Below, one piece after another: positions 1-11,827 of a DNA stretch of 64,000 nt (positions are counted from its first letter, which is position 1; every line of letters starts with the position of its first letter). A program made the translations under genes and the position numbers. This stretch comes from Sporodiniella umbellata (Eukaryota; Mucoromycota; Mucoromycetes; Mucorales; Rhizopodaceae), in the NCBI GenBank assembly GCA_025677835.1, contig JAIXMR010000066.1, positions 1-64,000 on the forward strand. The letters are read 5' to 3'. The notes under the pieces are model-generated. The model searched no databases. It had not been told where the DNA came from and worked only from the letters and a program-made list of their open reading frames with translations.

Positions 1-1122
1 TATCATCAATAATGATTTTCCTTTTTTCTGATAATCAAATCGCTTTCGTTCTCCGACTAAAACATCAAGATCACTCACGGTTTGTTTCTAATAATTGATT
101 ACTATACAACCTGAATACAAGGCGTGCACAAGGCGGTTTGCTGTCCTTTTGGATATCATCATTGAAACAAATCAAAAGAGCTATAAAAACTGCTCAATTC
201 TGTAGAATTCAAGCATCAGACTTTCAAAACCTTTGAATTATTACGCTATTGACCTGTTAGTATACATGTCTTGATAAACTTTATAAGAGGCACTCGAGAT
301 ACAGACGAATTAAGTACATTGGTATACATATGTTTCGGTACCTAATCGAAGGAAGTGCAACTGAAACTTATATAGCCAGCGGAACTCTAGAAAATACATT
401 GCCGGGTGGACCTGATAAAACAGGGCAAACTGACGAAGTAATAGTAAGTAGATTGAAAAGACATTTTTTAATAATAACACTAGGCTTACAAAAGAAAGAA
501 AAAAAATGGGTATCTGAATATTTAGACTATATCGGAGACACTCTAGTTCATTGCATTTTCTAATTATTTCTGTATAAAATAAAGGTAAAACACTTTCAAG
601 AGACCGTGTCACAATCATCTGTCCAAGATTAAATATTGTTGCAGTTGTAATTAAAAAAGCAGTACATTATTGGGCTGCTATAAACATTTCACTGTCGACC
701 ATCTCAAGAGCCTTTGAGATTCTATTTCTTTAATTATCTCCACCTTTATTGTGCGTTCAAAGTTACTGTAGTCATAAAAAGGTGTAATGTTATTTCTAGC
801 GAATACCTATGATAGCCTAGGATCCTCATCTGTAAGTACAACTTTTGTTTTATATTTATAAAAATCGAATCCATTCTTTTCTCTTTTTTATGCTTTAAAG
901 AACCTATAGAGTTATATTTTCTTGACAATTTACCATAAGATTCGTTCTTTAATACTCGGTTTTTAAATACTCGTTAATATTTTGGGCTATGTGTTTTGTA
1001 TTATTGAAAATCTAGTAAGTAGTAAAAATACCGAGTAATATAATGCGACTGCTAAAAACTCTCAAATACCTAGACGCCGTTCAAAGGTATTAGAAAACTT
1101 CTCTGCTTTTTTAAAAAGAAAT
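1..1122. other. Intergenic, no gene recognised
   Basis: AT-rich sequence with only short opposed open frames (for example around 310-618 on both strands). Their predicted peptides match no family I know and show no splice support. It is the 3' flank of the coiled-coil gene that ends at 1123. Confidence 0.5.
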
Positions 1123-2698
1123 TTATTTGTTATTTAGCTGCTTCTTCAGAGCGCTGATCTGGTTTTGCAAAGGAACCGTTGCCTCGAATGTTGCTTTGTC
1201 AATGAAACGCTTGAGACAGTCCATTGTATTAGGGCTAAAGCACTCCCACTCAGGTTTTTTTGTAACATGATTCGCTGTTATTTCTTTTTCTTTTATAGAT
1301 TCGATGGGGTCAAGAATGAAAGAAAAGAAAGTGCTATGCTTTCTAGAAAAAAAAAAGGTCAACATGCTAATAAAAAGCAGAGATATTCTATATTTACTTT
1401 ATATTTTCTTCTGATTTCTCTATACTGTCTAAGATGCCTTCTACAGATATACCGCCCAGTGCCTTGTTTTTACGCATAACGAGAAAATCCAAAACTTTTT
1501 GACGTTTGCTTTGAAACGCCTTCAGTTTGGACTCTAAAAAGATACTGCTATCAGACCCTCTTCGTTTCCTTTTTTTGTTAGCTATGGTCTCTTTTTTGGC
1601 AGATAGTGCTGTTTCCATCATTTTTGTGCTGTTTTTTAGGACTACTGCGTGACATTGTACTTTTTCAACACTCTTGGTAAAAGCCAAAGGTGGTTTTTTT
1701 TCTGTTTTGTTAATTCCAATGTAGTCAAGCCGTATAGTGTTTAGCAGCAGATGGTATTTCTCTACTTCTTGGTTTATGCAAATTACACTTTCTTTGGTAG
1801 AGATAAAAAACTGTTTGAGGGCAACAATGTCATGTGTAGTTTTTGTCCATATATCGTATTTTGAGCGGTTTTTGCAAATGTTGGATATGCCTTCCCAAAA
1901 CGGCACTTTTGTAAATAGCAGCCAATTAAAAGCAAGTGTCTGTGATATTTTGTCTTCTACAAAAGTCTTCAGCTCTAGTAGCTGATGTTGACTTGTTTCC
2001 TTTGTTTTCAGAGCGGATTGCACTTTACTCTTTAGTTCTTGATCTACTTTTTTGCGAACTTCTGTAAAGACGCTTCGTAATATTCCTTCTTTTTCTACAT
2101 CTTTTAAACCTTCTTCGTTTTTCTTTATCAAATCTTCAAGCAATTCCAACCAATTATTATTGGTCTGAATATCAAGTTTTTGCTTTTCTTTGGCTACATC
2201 AAGTTTGATTTGTTCTAGAGAAGTGTGCATAGCGAGTCCGGTATACTTATCGATCAAGTCGTTTTTTAGTGAAAGTACGGAATCCCTTTGGTGTTTGATG
2301 TGCTTTTCAGTTGAACCAGTTATGATATTGCCAATTTCAGGCAGGTTGGAGGAAACCTCATTCTGGGCTCTGTATGCATACTCCTCAAGAGTGCTGCCTA
2401 TTTTTATCATGGATTGACGGTTTCGCTTTTCTGTCTCCGCTATATCGCTTTGAATTTGAGTTACTTTATTATGCACTTCTTCGATGGCTTTGTCTTTTAC
2501 AACAGTAACTTAGATTAGAACAAAAATGTAGCGAACATTTTTTATTATACCCAAAGGATGAATAGTCTTATTTGGTATTTTGTTCTTTTCAAGTTGGTTT
2601 TTTATATCTAACAAGGTTTGCAAGTTTGGTTTCAGAGCATTTAATTCCATAGTAAGAGTTGTAAGATTAATTAAAGATCTAGGATGAAGTGTATTCAT
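1123..2698 (-). CDS. Coiled-coil protein of unknown function
   Basis: Three exons on the minus strand: 2698-2551, 2493-1398 and 1342-1123. They are joined by introns of 57 and 55 nt (GTATAA...AAAG and GTAAAT...CTAG), and the phases sum to 488 codons (487 residues). The ATG at 2698 opens a Leu-rich helical start (MNTLHPRSLINL). Most of the protein is Lys/Glu/Gln-rich with heptad-like spacing, so long coiled coils are expected over roughly residues 50-300. A basic patch near residues 355-365 (NKKRKRR) resembles a nuclear localisation signal. I see no enzyme motif and do not recognise the family; a structural or chromosome/cytoskeleton-linked role is only a guess. The splice model is strong because both junctions restore the same reading frame. 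Confidence 0.72.
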
Positions 2699-4552
2699 TA
2701 GACATTTTTAAATGCATGCTAACTGCTTTCTGTTGTTTGCGTTGTTACTTGAAGTAAATTGGAAATGAATGTCCTACAGCTTTATTCAAATCCTCTAGAG
2801 AAAATTTTTTTGCCATTGTTTTTGATTTTGAAAAAACATGCAATTTTCAAGTTGTTGACATGTACGAAACAAAATTGTAGCCAACAGAAGGAACTTAAAA
2901 TTTAAGAGCAGATAAAAAATTAGTCTAGTTCTTGTACATTCTTGCTACATGGTTTCGAAGAGGCAATGAATCGCAAAAGCTGATGAAAACCATTCACTAG
3001 CATGATTTTAGTGCCCACACTTTCTTCTTTGTATTGTTTCTTTTCGCGAATTTTAAAGTACTATGTTTAGTATTTTGCACCATCTATTTTTAAGCTAATT
3101 GACTTATCAACTTTTAGCGATAAAGATCCATTTGTCAAGAGTTAGCTCAAACTGATATATTCCTTTGAATAAAATCTTGCCTAAAAATGCTAAACAAAGC
3201 AAGCTGCGGCAACTTTTTAAAAAAGTAAAGGCAGATCGTCAAGGACATTAACGTAAAAATTAACAAGTAGTAAAAAGAGGTAAAAATCATCTTTTGCTTA
3301 TTCTTTCAGATTCAGATAAAGAAGAGGTAGTTCAAACAAAACCTAGTATATTTAATAGGACAGCAAAAAAAAACTTGTTTTCAAAGTTCTTTAGTTAGTG
3401 AAGTAGTAGTGCAGAAAATCAACAAAAAAAAAAGCGACCTGCTTTAGGGTTACATTGCATAGAAAGAATCGATTATACCTATCTCAGACGACACAAACTA
3501 TAGTAGAAGCTTATAATAAGGAATATGAAAGTATATCCTAGAGAATTAGTGTCAGACTAACAAAATTCTTCGTTAACAATTGAATAAATGTCCTATGATT
3601 CTCTAAAGCGGCATCTTTATCTAAGGATGGCTTATTTTCGAGTGCTTTGTCTAAACCTTCTGTATATGTCGTTTTTTTTTATTAGAGATTACCCGGCCAG
3701 TCGTGTTGCTCTATTTTTCTATAGTCTTGGACTTTCCAATCCAAAAAGGGGCTCGCCATTCTATAACACAGCTTTTAAGAATAATTTTAGATGTGATCAT
3801 ACAAAAAGACATCATGACAGGAAATGATATGCGAATGGCTTATTCTGTTACATTTGTAAAGCGTTTTAGTACAACGACAGATGTCCCAGATTAATATAAT
3901 TACTTTATCCACCTAAACACCTATAATTTAAATATTTTTCTTATCTTAAAAACAACGCCTCATTTCAAATATTGCAACAAATCTAAAAACTATTAGAAAT
4001 CACACGTATGGATACATACTAAAAGGAAATAAGAAACCAAAGGTTTTGTAATGACTGGACGGGTCTATATATTGTAAAAAAGAAGAAATACTAATAAAAA
4101 ACACAATTGTTACTAAAATTGGGTCGTCTCTCAACTATAACATTTTTTTTTGAACATATCATTTCAGCTATTTTATCGGTTTATATTATTTGACTTTGAT
4201 TTCAGGTGAATAAAAACAGACCATTTTCATTATTTTTCACTTTACCACTATGAAGGCCAAAAACTTGCATTTGAAAGGCTATAGAAAAATATGTACAAAA
4301 CTAAATCATACGAAAGCGCCTCGAGTCAATACATCGTTGATTCTCAGCATTGATGCGAAAGGGTTTTTGATAGCAACTTAAAACAGGCTGTGAACTCAGT
4401 GGAAGGTAAGTCTGTCGATACTGTCGATCCTTTTCAATGACTTGAAATTTTGAGAGTGTTCAATTAAATTTTTAATGTCCAGCTGAGTTTTAACTTGTTT
4501 TAGCATAGCGTTTTGTGTCTTTGAACCTTTCTTTGTTCTTTAAAGCTTCATT
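2699..4552. other. Intergenic with weak coding-like scraps
   Basis: A 1.85 kb gap between two divergent genes. It holds disconnected plus-strand open stretches around 3170-3480 and 3588-3894, broken by stops, with Lys/Ser-rich or mixed composition. They could be relics of a decayed gene or simply chance frames; I recognise no domain. The last 300 nt are the presumed promoter of the Sec7 gene, without a clear TATA box. Confidence 0.4.
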
Positions 4553-7500
4553 ATGACTTCAACACATCAATCTGCTCATCTGAAAAGCGGATCAGAATCT
4601 GCACAGCTAAATTTTGAAGCAAGTTGGAAACAAATTGTTCATGCTGAAATTAATGGTAAGAAGAAGCATTGCAGGGTTTTACCAATAGTTTTTTATACAA
4701 TCAGCTGTGATAAATGGTATGCGAAAAAACGGACGGTGGTTAGCAACGCATACTTTGAAGCTAGGAGGCTTGGGCGATAGTATGGGATTACGCACTGGAA
4801 AAGCGAGTTTGAAAGATGCTAATTCAAAAGAGGTATTTTGTTGAACATACCAAGTGTGATTGAATTCTTTTTAAGAAATTAACAGAAAGATCCTCTGTGG
4901 GAAGGATTTACTCGGCTTAAGCAACATTTGGATGATTTAAATGGTATGAAAAATAGCCCTTTTGTATAGTAATTTTTTGATTCTTTTCCCAAAAGATGTA
5001 AAGGAAGTGGATGCACTAGAGTTAGTTCTACCATTTCTACAGGTCATTTGCTTTGGAAACACTACAGGCCCTGTTGCAGCTATAGCTTTAGGGAGCATAG
5101 AAAAATTTCTGAATTTTGGAATTTTAAACTCGAGTAGCCCTAATATTTCTCAAGCTATGAACACCTTGACTTCAGCTGCCTGTGGGTGCAAATTCGTATC
5201 GTCTGACTCAGTTTCAGATGAACTAGTACTCTTACGTATGTTACAAGTGCTAGAAAAAGCTTTGGTTAGCGACTGCGGACAAGTCTTAAGCGATGAAGCG
5301 GTTTGCGAAATAATGGAATCTGGTCTAAGCATGTGCTGTCAGAAAAAACTGAGCGGTAAGGCTTAGTATATACTATACAATTCTGTACTCAAGTGTGCTT
5401 TTAGAAATGCTTAGAAAATCAGCTGAGCACTCAATGATTAACATGATAGTCGCCATATTTGAGAGGTATTTTCTTGAGATAAATATTTTTAGTTAAAGTT
5501 ATGTTTTAGGTTGAAAAACTTAGAAGATGAGTGGTCTTTTATAGAAACACCTTTGAATTCAGTAGCGCAACCACCAGAGCAAATACGTATGTGCACTCCT
5601 AAAGCCACACCATCATTGGACCTTGAAACAGCTGACCCCGACCTAAAAGCTACAGAAATTTATAGAATCTCAAGTGAAGACAGCAAAGATTTCCTCAATC
5701 TAAACATAGCTGATAACGATTCAGAAATTGCTACATCACTAATGACTAACAGAAAACACATCGTAACAAAACCATACGGAATACCTACAATTAGAGAGTT
5801 GCTTCGAGTCCTTATTTCACTACTTAATCCTTATGAGCTCAAGCACACAGACTCTATACGAATTATGGCGCTTGGTTTATTAAATGTGGCATTTGAAGTA
5901 GGAGGAATCAGTATAGGCCGATTTGAAGTGTTGAGGTCCCTGATTACAGACGACTTTTGCAAATATGCTTTTCAATTAGCCAAAACAAACTCAACACCAC
6001 TTCTTTCTTTGATCCTTAGGGTAATAGTCACTGTGTTTGACACATTAGCTGTCCATTTGAAACTACAACAAGAGCTGTTCTTGTCTTTTCTCATTCAAAA
6101 ACTATCTTCAGCGCAAGGATTTGGAAGCAACAATATGCAAGTTGACATAACTCGCGAGGGAGTTGTTACCTTTTTGTCGAAAAACGACATCTCTAGCTCC
6201 AACAATAACGAGCACAGAAGCTCTTCCCCAAACATACTTATTGGGAAGGCGGAAGGGTTTAAAAGTAAGCAAATTCCTGCTGATCTAATGCCTTTGACTT
6301 CAGAAGCCAAGGGGCTTTTGCTAGAATGTTTGCTACAGTTTGCTCGGCAGGAATATTTCATGGTAGATTTATGGTACAACTATGACTGTAGTCTTACTTC
6401 TGGCGATCTTTTTGAGGAACTTGTTCAGTTTTTATGCAAGGTATTTAAAACAAAAAAAAAACATAAAATACTCAAAAAATATATTACACAAGAGCTGCTT
6501 CCCAGATCCCCAAAGCTATTCTATCAGCAACTATCATCTTCTTTGTCTAGATGCATTAACTGTTTTCGTAACTCAGATGGCAGAAAGAGCAGTCGATAAT
6601 GTGAGTTTTTTCTCAAAGAATTTAAAAACTAATACTGCCCTCTTTTTTATCTTTACAAAAAGGATTTAAATGAAAACTACAAAATACATGTAAGAGATAT
6701 TAAAGGAAAACAGTTGCATATTACTTGGCAGCAGCTTTCTTCTGACTTTCTCAATTTCGTTGTGTTTTAATTTATTAAATAGGAATCTGAAAACCTTGAC
6801 AGTCTAATAGAAAAGAAAAGAAGAAAGGGTCTTGTGCTTGAGGGAGGGAGGAAATTTAATGAGTCACCTAAAAAAAGCGTTCAATTTTTGATCGATAAAG
6901 GAGTTGTTGTCAAGGATGAGAATGGAAACACTGATGTCAGCCTCGCTCGTTTTTTAAGAACTACGCAGCAACTAGATAAAAAGACTTTGGGCGAATACCT
7001 CGGCAAAGAGGAGAACTTTCAACTCCTCAAAGTCTATATGCGACAGTTCGACTTTAAAAACGTAAGCAGTATAACTCAAAAAAACTATTATCTGATATCT
7101 CGCGATGGCAGGTTCGTATGGATGAAGCTTTACGTATGGTCCTAGAGACCTTTCGCCTTCCAGGCGAATCGCAACAAATACTGAGAATTACCGACACGTT
7201 TGCTGAGACGTTTTTTGAATCGGGTTCTCCTGAAATCGATAATGTCGGAGCAGCAGAAGTGCTTGCTTACTCGATAGTTATGCTTAATACAGATCAGCAC
7301 AATCCACAAGTTAGGAGCCAGTCGCGTATGTCAGTAGACCAATACATCCGGAATTTGAGTGGTGTAAACAACAAGGGTGACTTCCCAAGAACTTATTTAA
7401 CCGCTATATATAAGGCCATTCAACAGGATGAGATACTTATGCCTGAAGAACACGAAGGTTTGTTGGGTTTCAACTATGCTTGGAAACAATTACAGCACCG

Positions 7501-8702
7501 CTCCCAACAATGCAACCTCTTTGAACGTTGTTCTACTTCGAGTTATGACTCTTTAATATTTGCTTTAGTATGGAAGCCGTTATTAGCGGGTATTTTCTAT
7601 GCTTTTAATACAGCTCAAGACGATAACACATTAGAAACTGCTATCAAAGCATTCCATCACTATGCCGCGTTAGCAGCTCAATTTGACCTCACAGAAGCTC
7701 TTGATAGCGTAGTTACAAACTTAGCTACCGCTACTGGGCTATTGCACAATGACACTACTTCTGTTCCTGACCCCATTGTCGATGTTGCAGGACAAAAGTT
7801 CGTAGTTAGTAGATTTGCTGTTCGCTTTGGGCGCGACTATAAAGGGCAGCTAGCGGCAGTCGTGTTGTTTTCTGTAGTAGCACGTTATGGAAATGGTGTT
7901 CATAAAAGTTGGATCAAAATTCTTGGAGTTGTCAAAAACCTTTTCCTAAACTCTTTACTTCCCAACTCCATGCTTAGGGTCGAAGACTTTTTGTCTAGGA
8001 CCCGTGATATACCACTGAAACCGAAACAAGTTAAACCCTCTAAACAAGCAGCTCGACGTGACGGATCTATTTTATCGACCTTATCTTCATACCTATTATC
8101 GCCCTATTCAAGCGACGAAATATATAGTAGAGATCCCACGGAAGAGGAAGTGGAAATGACTATGTGTGCTGTTGATTGTGTGTCCGCTTGTAGAATGGAG
8201 GATCTGTTTGCAAATGTTAATTCTTTTAGCTTAATAACACAAAAGCACCTTCTTGATGCAGTTCGCTCTATAGGCTACGATTTGGAAGAGATGAAAAAGT
8301 TTACCGTTACGATACCGTATGATCCTGTTGCTGCACTATTCTTAGAGCTAATGGTTACTATAACTATACGTAACTCAGATAGAGTCGAAAATCTTTGGTA
8401 AGACAACAAAGAGCAAAGACAAGATTCCTGACTTTTGGTTTTTAAGGTCGTTTGCATCTGAATACATACTAGGGCTATTGAGCTTCTCAGAGAAACAAAG
8501 CGTGCTGATAGTTGAGCGTACAGTAGTTGGATTGATAAGATTATGTATATGCGCTGCTACGAGAAATGTTTTATTAGACCAAATACTTCAGTGTCTTTCC
8601 ACGTTACGTGATTTCCCACCAAGTGTTACACAAACTGTGGCAGAACAGATAATGGCAGGAGCCACAAGTCTTTCTTCTGTTCAATCAGAGTTTCGCAAGT
8701 AA
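4553..8702 (+). CDS. ARF guanine-nucleotide exchange factor, GBF1/Gea family (Sec7 domain)
   Basis: Activates ARF GTPases at the early Golgi for COPI vesicle formation. Eleven exons: 4553-4655, 4705-4832, 4886-4943, 4996-5355, 5405-5465, 5510-6440, 6493-6600, 6663-6689 (a 27-nt microexon), 6783-7061, 7112-8397, 8447-8702. They encode 1198 residues. The N-terminal DCB region carries the family signature EINAVINGMRKNGRW near residues 32-46. The Sec7 domain lies roughly at residues 580-770; it has the catalytic FRLPGE loop with the glutamic finger at about Glu704, and the second signature AYSIVMLNTDQHNP. The order DCB-HUS-Sec7-HDS1 and the sequence after the Sec7 domain place it in GBF1/Gea rather than BIG/Sec7p. 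It is shorter than yeast Gea1/Gea2 (about 1400 residues), so distal HDS segments seem reduced, or further 3' exons were missed. Confidence 0.9.
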
Positions 8703-9957
8703 GATCAAAGAATTTTTCAATTATTCTTTTTATTAACAGTAAATAGCAATCCAAAATTCTGTGAGTTAATACTAGAATTAAAAAACATAACGCCAGAAAA
8801 CATATAAAAACAGAATAAATAGCTTCGATTCGGTTCTATCGTAAGAAATATGTACTTAAATTTGAAGTAGACTCATTACAAAGTGATGCTTGGCAAATCT
8901 CAATGCAATCCTCACCATTTTTAAAATATTTTCATAGATTAATAAATATTCTATTTAACTGTGGCCTCTGCCAATCTTACTGGTAAGCATCTATCAAAGA
9001 GTTCCTCTGGCCTATTATCATCTTAACCTCTGAAAAAAAGCTCAGCTTCCCTAGTATAAAATTCAATAGCTTCTATAGCCAAAGCATTAATAGTCAGGCT
9101 TTGACAATAATTACACTTTCAGAAGTGCGGAAAGTATATTGAAAGGCTAGTCAAATAGCCTTTCCTTTCGTCCTATTGCTGCTTTGAACCGAATAGCAGA
9201 AGGACCTATTATGAGCTTTGTTTGACACGCCATTTCCTTTTTTTTTTTTTTTTTTGACTTTCTCTTCTGCTTCAATATACTATAGTCTTGGGCAAAACGA
9301 ATTATCGATTTATTTGATTATTTGTTTCTCTTATTGAGTACCGCCTATTACGGTTATACCATGTTTTTTTACATGGATTTTCTTAGGGTATGGTTGTGCT
9401 ATAAATATGTGTAACACAAGATAGAATTGTCTATCCAATCAACTCTATTTTACAGATCTCCTTCTTTTTTTATACTATCAAATGTCCAAAACTAGAAACC
9501 TATCCTGAGTTCTAAACTTAGTTCGCAAAAACTCAATACTTATGAATGAAACAGGATTTTTTCTATGCTTACAGCCTGAGAATTGTACCGAATTGTTTCT
9601 TTTTAAAGAAACAATAAACGAAAAACTTAGTGGTCGTGATTTTCTACAGCTCATTCGTTTTCACTTGGCAATTTGAACTCTACTACAGTTGCTGTCTATT
9701 AATGAGTTTTGACAGACCCAAACAAATTACATTACAGGTATAGTGTATTTTATTACAAATACAAAAGTATACAACTTTGATATTGGAAACACTATATGCT
9801 CAAAGATAAAGTGCGTTTTTGTTCCTAGCTACATCTTTATTTTCAAAAAGCCAAACAACATTATCTTCTAAATCTTTTATTAACTAAAGCTTCTTGTTTT
9901 TAAATAAGCTAATACTTTACAACCTTTTAACGTTTGTTAATTTATCTATGGTGGTGG
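8703..9957. other. Intergenic between convergent genes
   Basis: Holds the two 3' ends of the Sec7-type gene and the chitin deacetylase gene. It is AT-rich, with a T19 tract near 9237-9255. I see no coding or RNA gene. Confidence 0.5.
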
Positions 9958-11827
9958 CTACATTATTTGGCAAAGAGCAGAAGTAATCCCAACAATCAGT
10001 AAGGTGGATACAAAGGTGTTTGATACAGTTGTTGAGCCGCTTTTTGTGGCATTGTTTACATTGCTGCCTGTGCTAGGAGAGTTGGTAGTGCTGTTGGTGC
10101 CATCGCTTGGGGTTTTAGTGGTAGCAATGCTCTTCACTTGACAGTCAGATGTTGTACAAAGACAAGCATTCCCTATAGGATCCCACCAAGTAGTACTGTA
10201 ATAAAGTTAGTTAAAAACTAACAAACAAGTATATTTTTTCGAAAATTTACTCGCAAGTATCAGGAATAGGGTATCGGTATCCGCTAGTACCGTTCTGAGC
10301 GCTAGAACCAGGGAGAGGGTTTTGCAAAGTTGGTGCTGTACTTGGACAGTTATAACATGTTTTTGTACTAGTAGTACCAAAGTTGCAACTATTTATCAAG
10401 CTGTCATCGATTGTTCCATTGTGGTCATCGTCCAGGCCGTTGCAAATCTCCTTGGGAATCACAGGCTGCTTACACTGCATGTACTCTTGAGCTCCAAGCT
10501 CAGAAGCCTTGACTGGATTTTTCATGTACTGTAAAAGTTGTTGATTGGTAACAAACCAAACATCCTTTTTAGCTGAAATAGATTTTATAAAGTTAATCAC
10601 CGAGTTGTACATTTCGGTAGGGTCAGCAAGGCCAGGGTATTTGGTCAAGTGTGCTGTCAAAAAAAAAGAGGGAGTGTTAAACAGATTCAAGTACACAAAG
10701 TATATGATATACACTTTACTGGGATGCACATAAATACCAAAAGGCTGGCGGTTTCCATTGTAGTGTTTGTCGAAAGCAGCATTGCTCCCTTCAGTAGTAG
10801 CAAATTCTTTAGTTACGTTTTTGGCATATATATAATTTTAACCTACAAGCTGTAACGTCCGAAGGAGTGCCTGAGAGATAAACATCCATCAATTGAGGAG
10901 TGTTAGCCTTATCCAAAACAGAGTACATAGGAATCTCCCAAAGGCCAGGTAGCTTTACTTGACCAGCAGCACATATGCCAGTCCAACAATCGTTGGCCAT
11001 ACCATTATCCAAAGTATATGGCCAGTAGGCGTCGTCGGTAACAGCACTTGAGCTAGAATCGTATAAGAAACCTTGCTCGCCCAAGATATTTAAGGTATCT
11101 TTCGTGTAGTTCAAGAAAGGAGCACGAAATCCTTGAATTTTTGGGTTGGGAACTCCACCATAAGCGTTCAACATAGCTTTCGTGGACGAGATTTCTTGAG
11201 AGGAGGGTGTGCCAACATGGGAAAAAGTGTGGCTTTGGATACAGTGAGAATTAAAAATAGCATTATAAAAATAACTTACTCAGCAATTTCATTTCCAGCT
11301 GCGTACCATTGTTGTACCAATGAAAAGTCTGTGTATTGCATGGAAACAAACCTTTTTGAAAACAGCAAGTTTAGATTTTCAGCCAACGTTTAAATACTGA
11401 TGTTAGTTCTTACCAAGTGCCATGTCCAGGACAGCCATTTGGATTACTAAAAAGATGCTAAATTATATGATCCTCTCAGTATTATTCGTTTTTTTGTTAC
11501 GTGACGTTCACCATCGACAAAGCAGTTTCATATAATCCAGCTTGCACTGAGTCATCGTAAGTTACTGTAACAAACTGGGAATTGTCAATGGATTGTGTAC
11601 ATATGAATGTGCATATTTACCTGAGGAGTGTCAGCAGGAGATAAACCTCCAGGTGGAGACTGGGAGGCACAATAACAGTTGTTTGTAATTTTACAAGTAT
11701 TAGGATCACAAGAGTAAGATCCAGAAGGTGCCGACCCAGTACCTGTAGGGACGGTAGCCCCTTCTTGCGATATAACTGAGTGTATAAGTAATAGTCCAGT
11801 ACTTGCAATAACAAAAAGAGATCTCAT
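9958..11827 (-). CDS. GPI-anchored chitin deacetylase (NodB domain, CE4) with MopE-like metal motif
   Basis: Converts chitin to chitosan at the cell surface. Eight exons: 11827-11621, 11574-11501, 11446-11414, 11351-11280, 11232-10847, 10788-10720, 10653-10251, 10195-9958 (493 residues). A signal peptide covers about residues 1-20 (start MRSLFVIAS). NodB motifs are visible: TYDDS (Asp76/Asp77), HTFSH (His130/His134, metal ligands), RAPF (Arg165) and IYVH (His279). After the catalytic domain comes Cys-rich sequence with EICNGLDDDHNGTIDD (349-364), resembling MopE-type metal-binding repeats. A Ser/Thr/Asn-rich stalk and a hydrophobic tail ending at the stop follow, as expected for a GPI anchor. 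The intron 10789-10846 was set by its TAACTAA branch point and by restoring frame; a nearer AG would create a stop. TYDDS instead of TFDDG is a mild motif variant. Confidence 0.9.

Noticed and set aside
1165..1479. Plus-strand frame overlapping the 3' part of the coiled-coil gene
   Set aside because: Antisense shadow; the minus-strand exons join in frame across an intron located here.
3170..3894. Plus-strand open scraps (for example KQSKLRQLFKKVKADRQ, SDSDKEEVVQTK, 3703-3894)
   Set aside because: They are broken by stops, not joinable with consistent splice phases, and match no family I know. Kept only as a note in the intergenic entry.
10809..10859. Alternative nearer splice acceptor (AAAG at 10807) in the chitin deacetylase gene
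   Set aside because: It creates an immediate stop codon with the only GT donor; the acceptor at 10789 restores frame and gives a proper branch-point distance.
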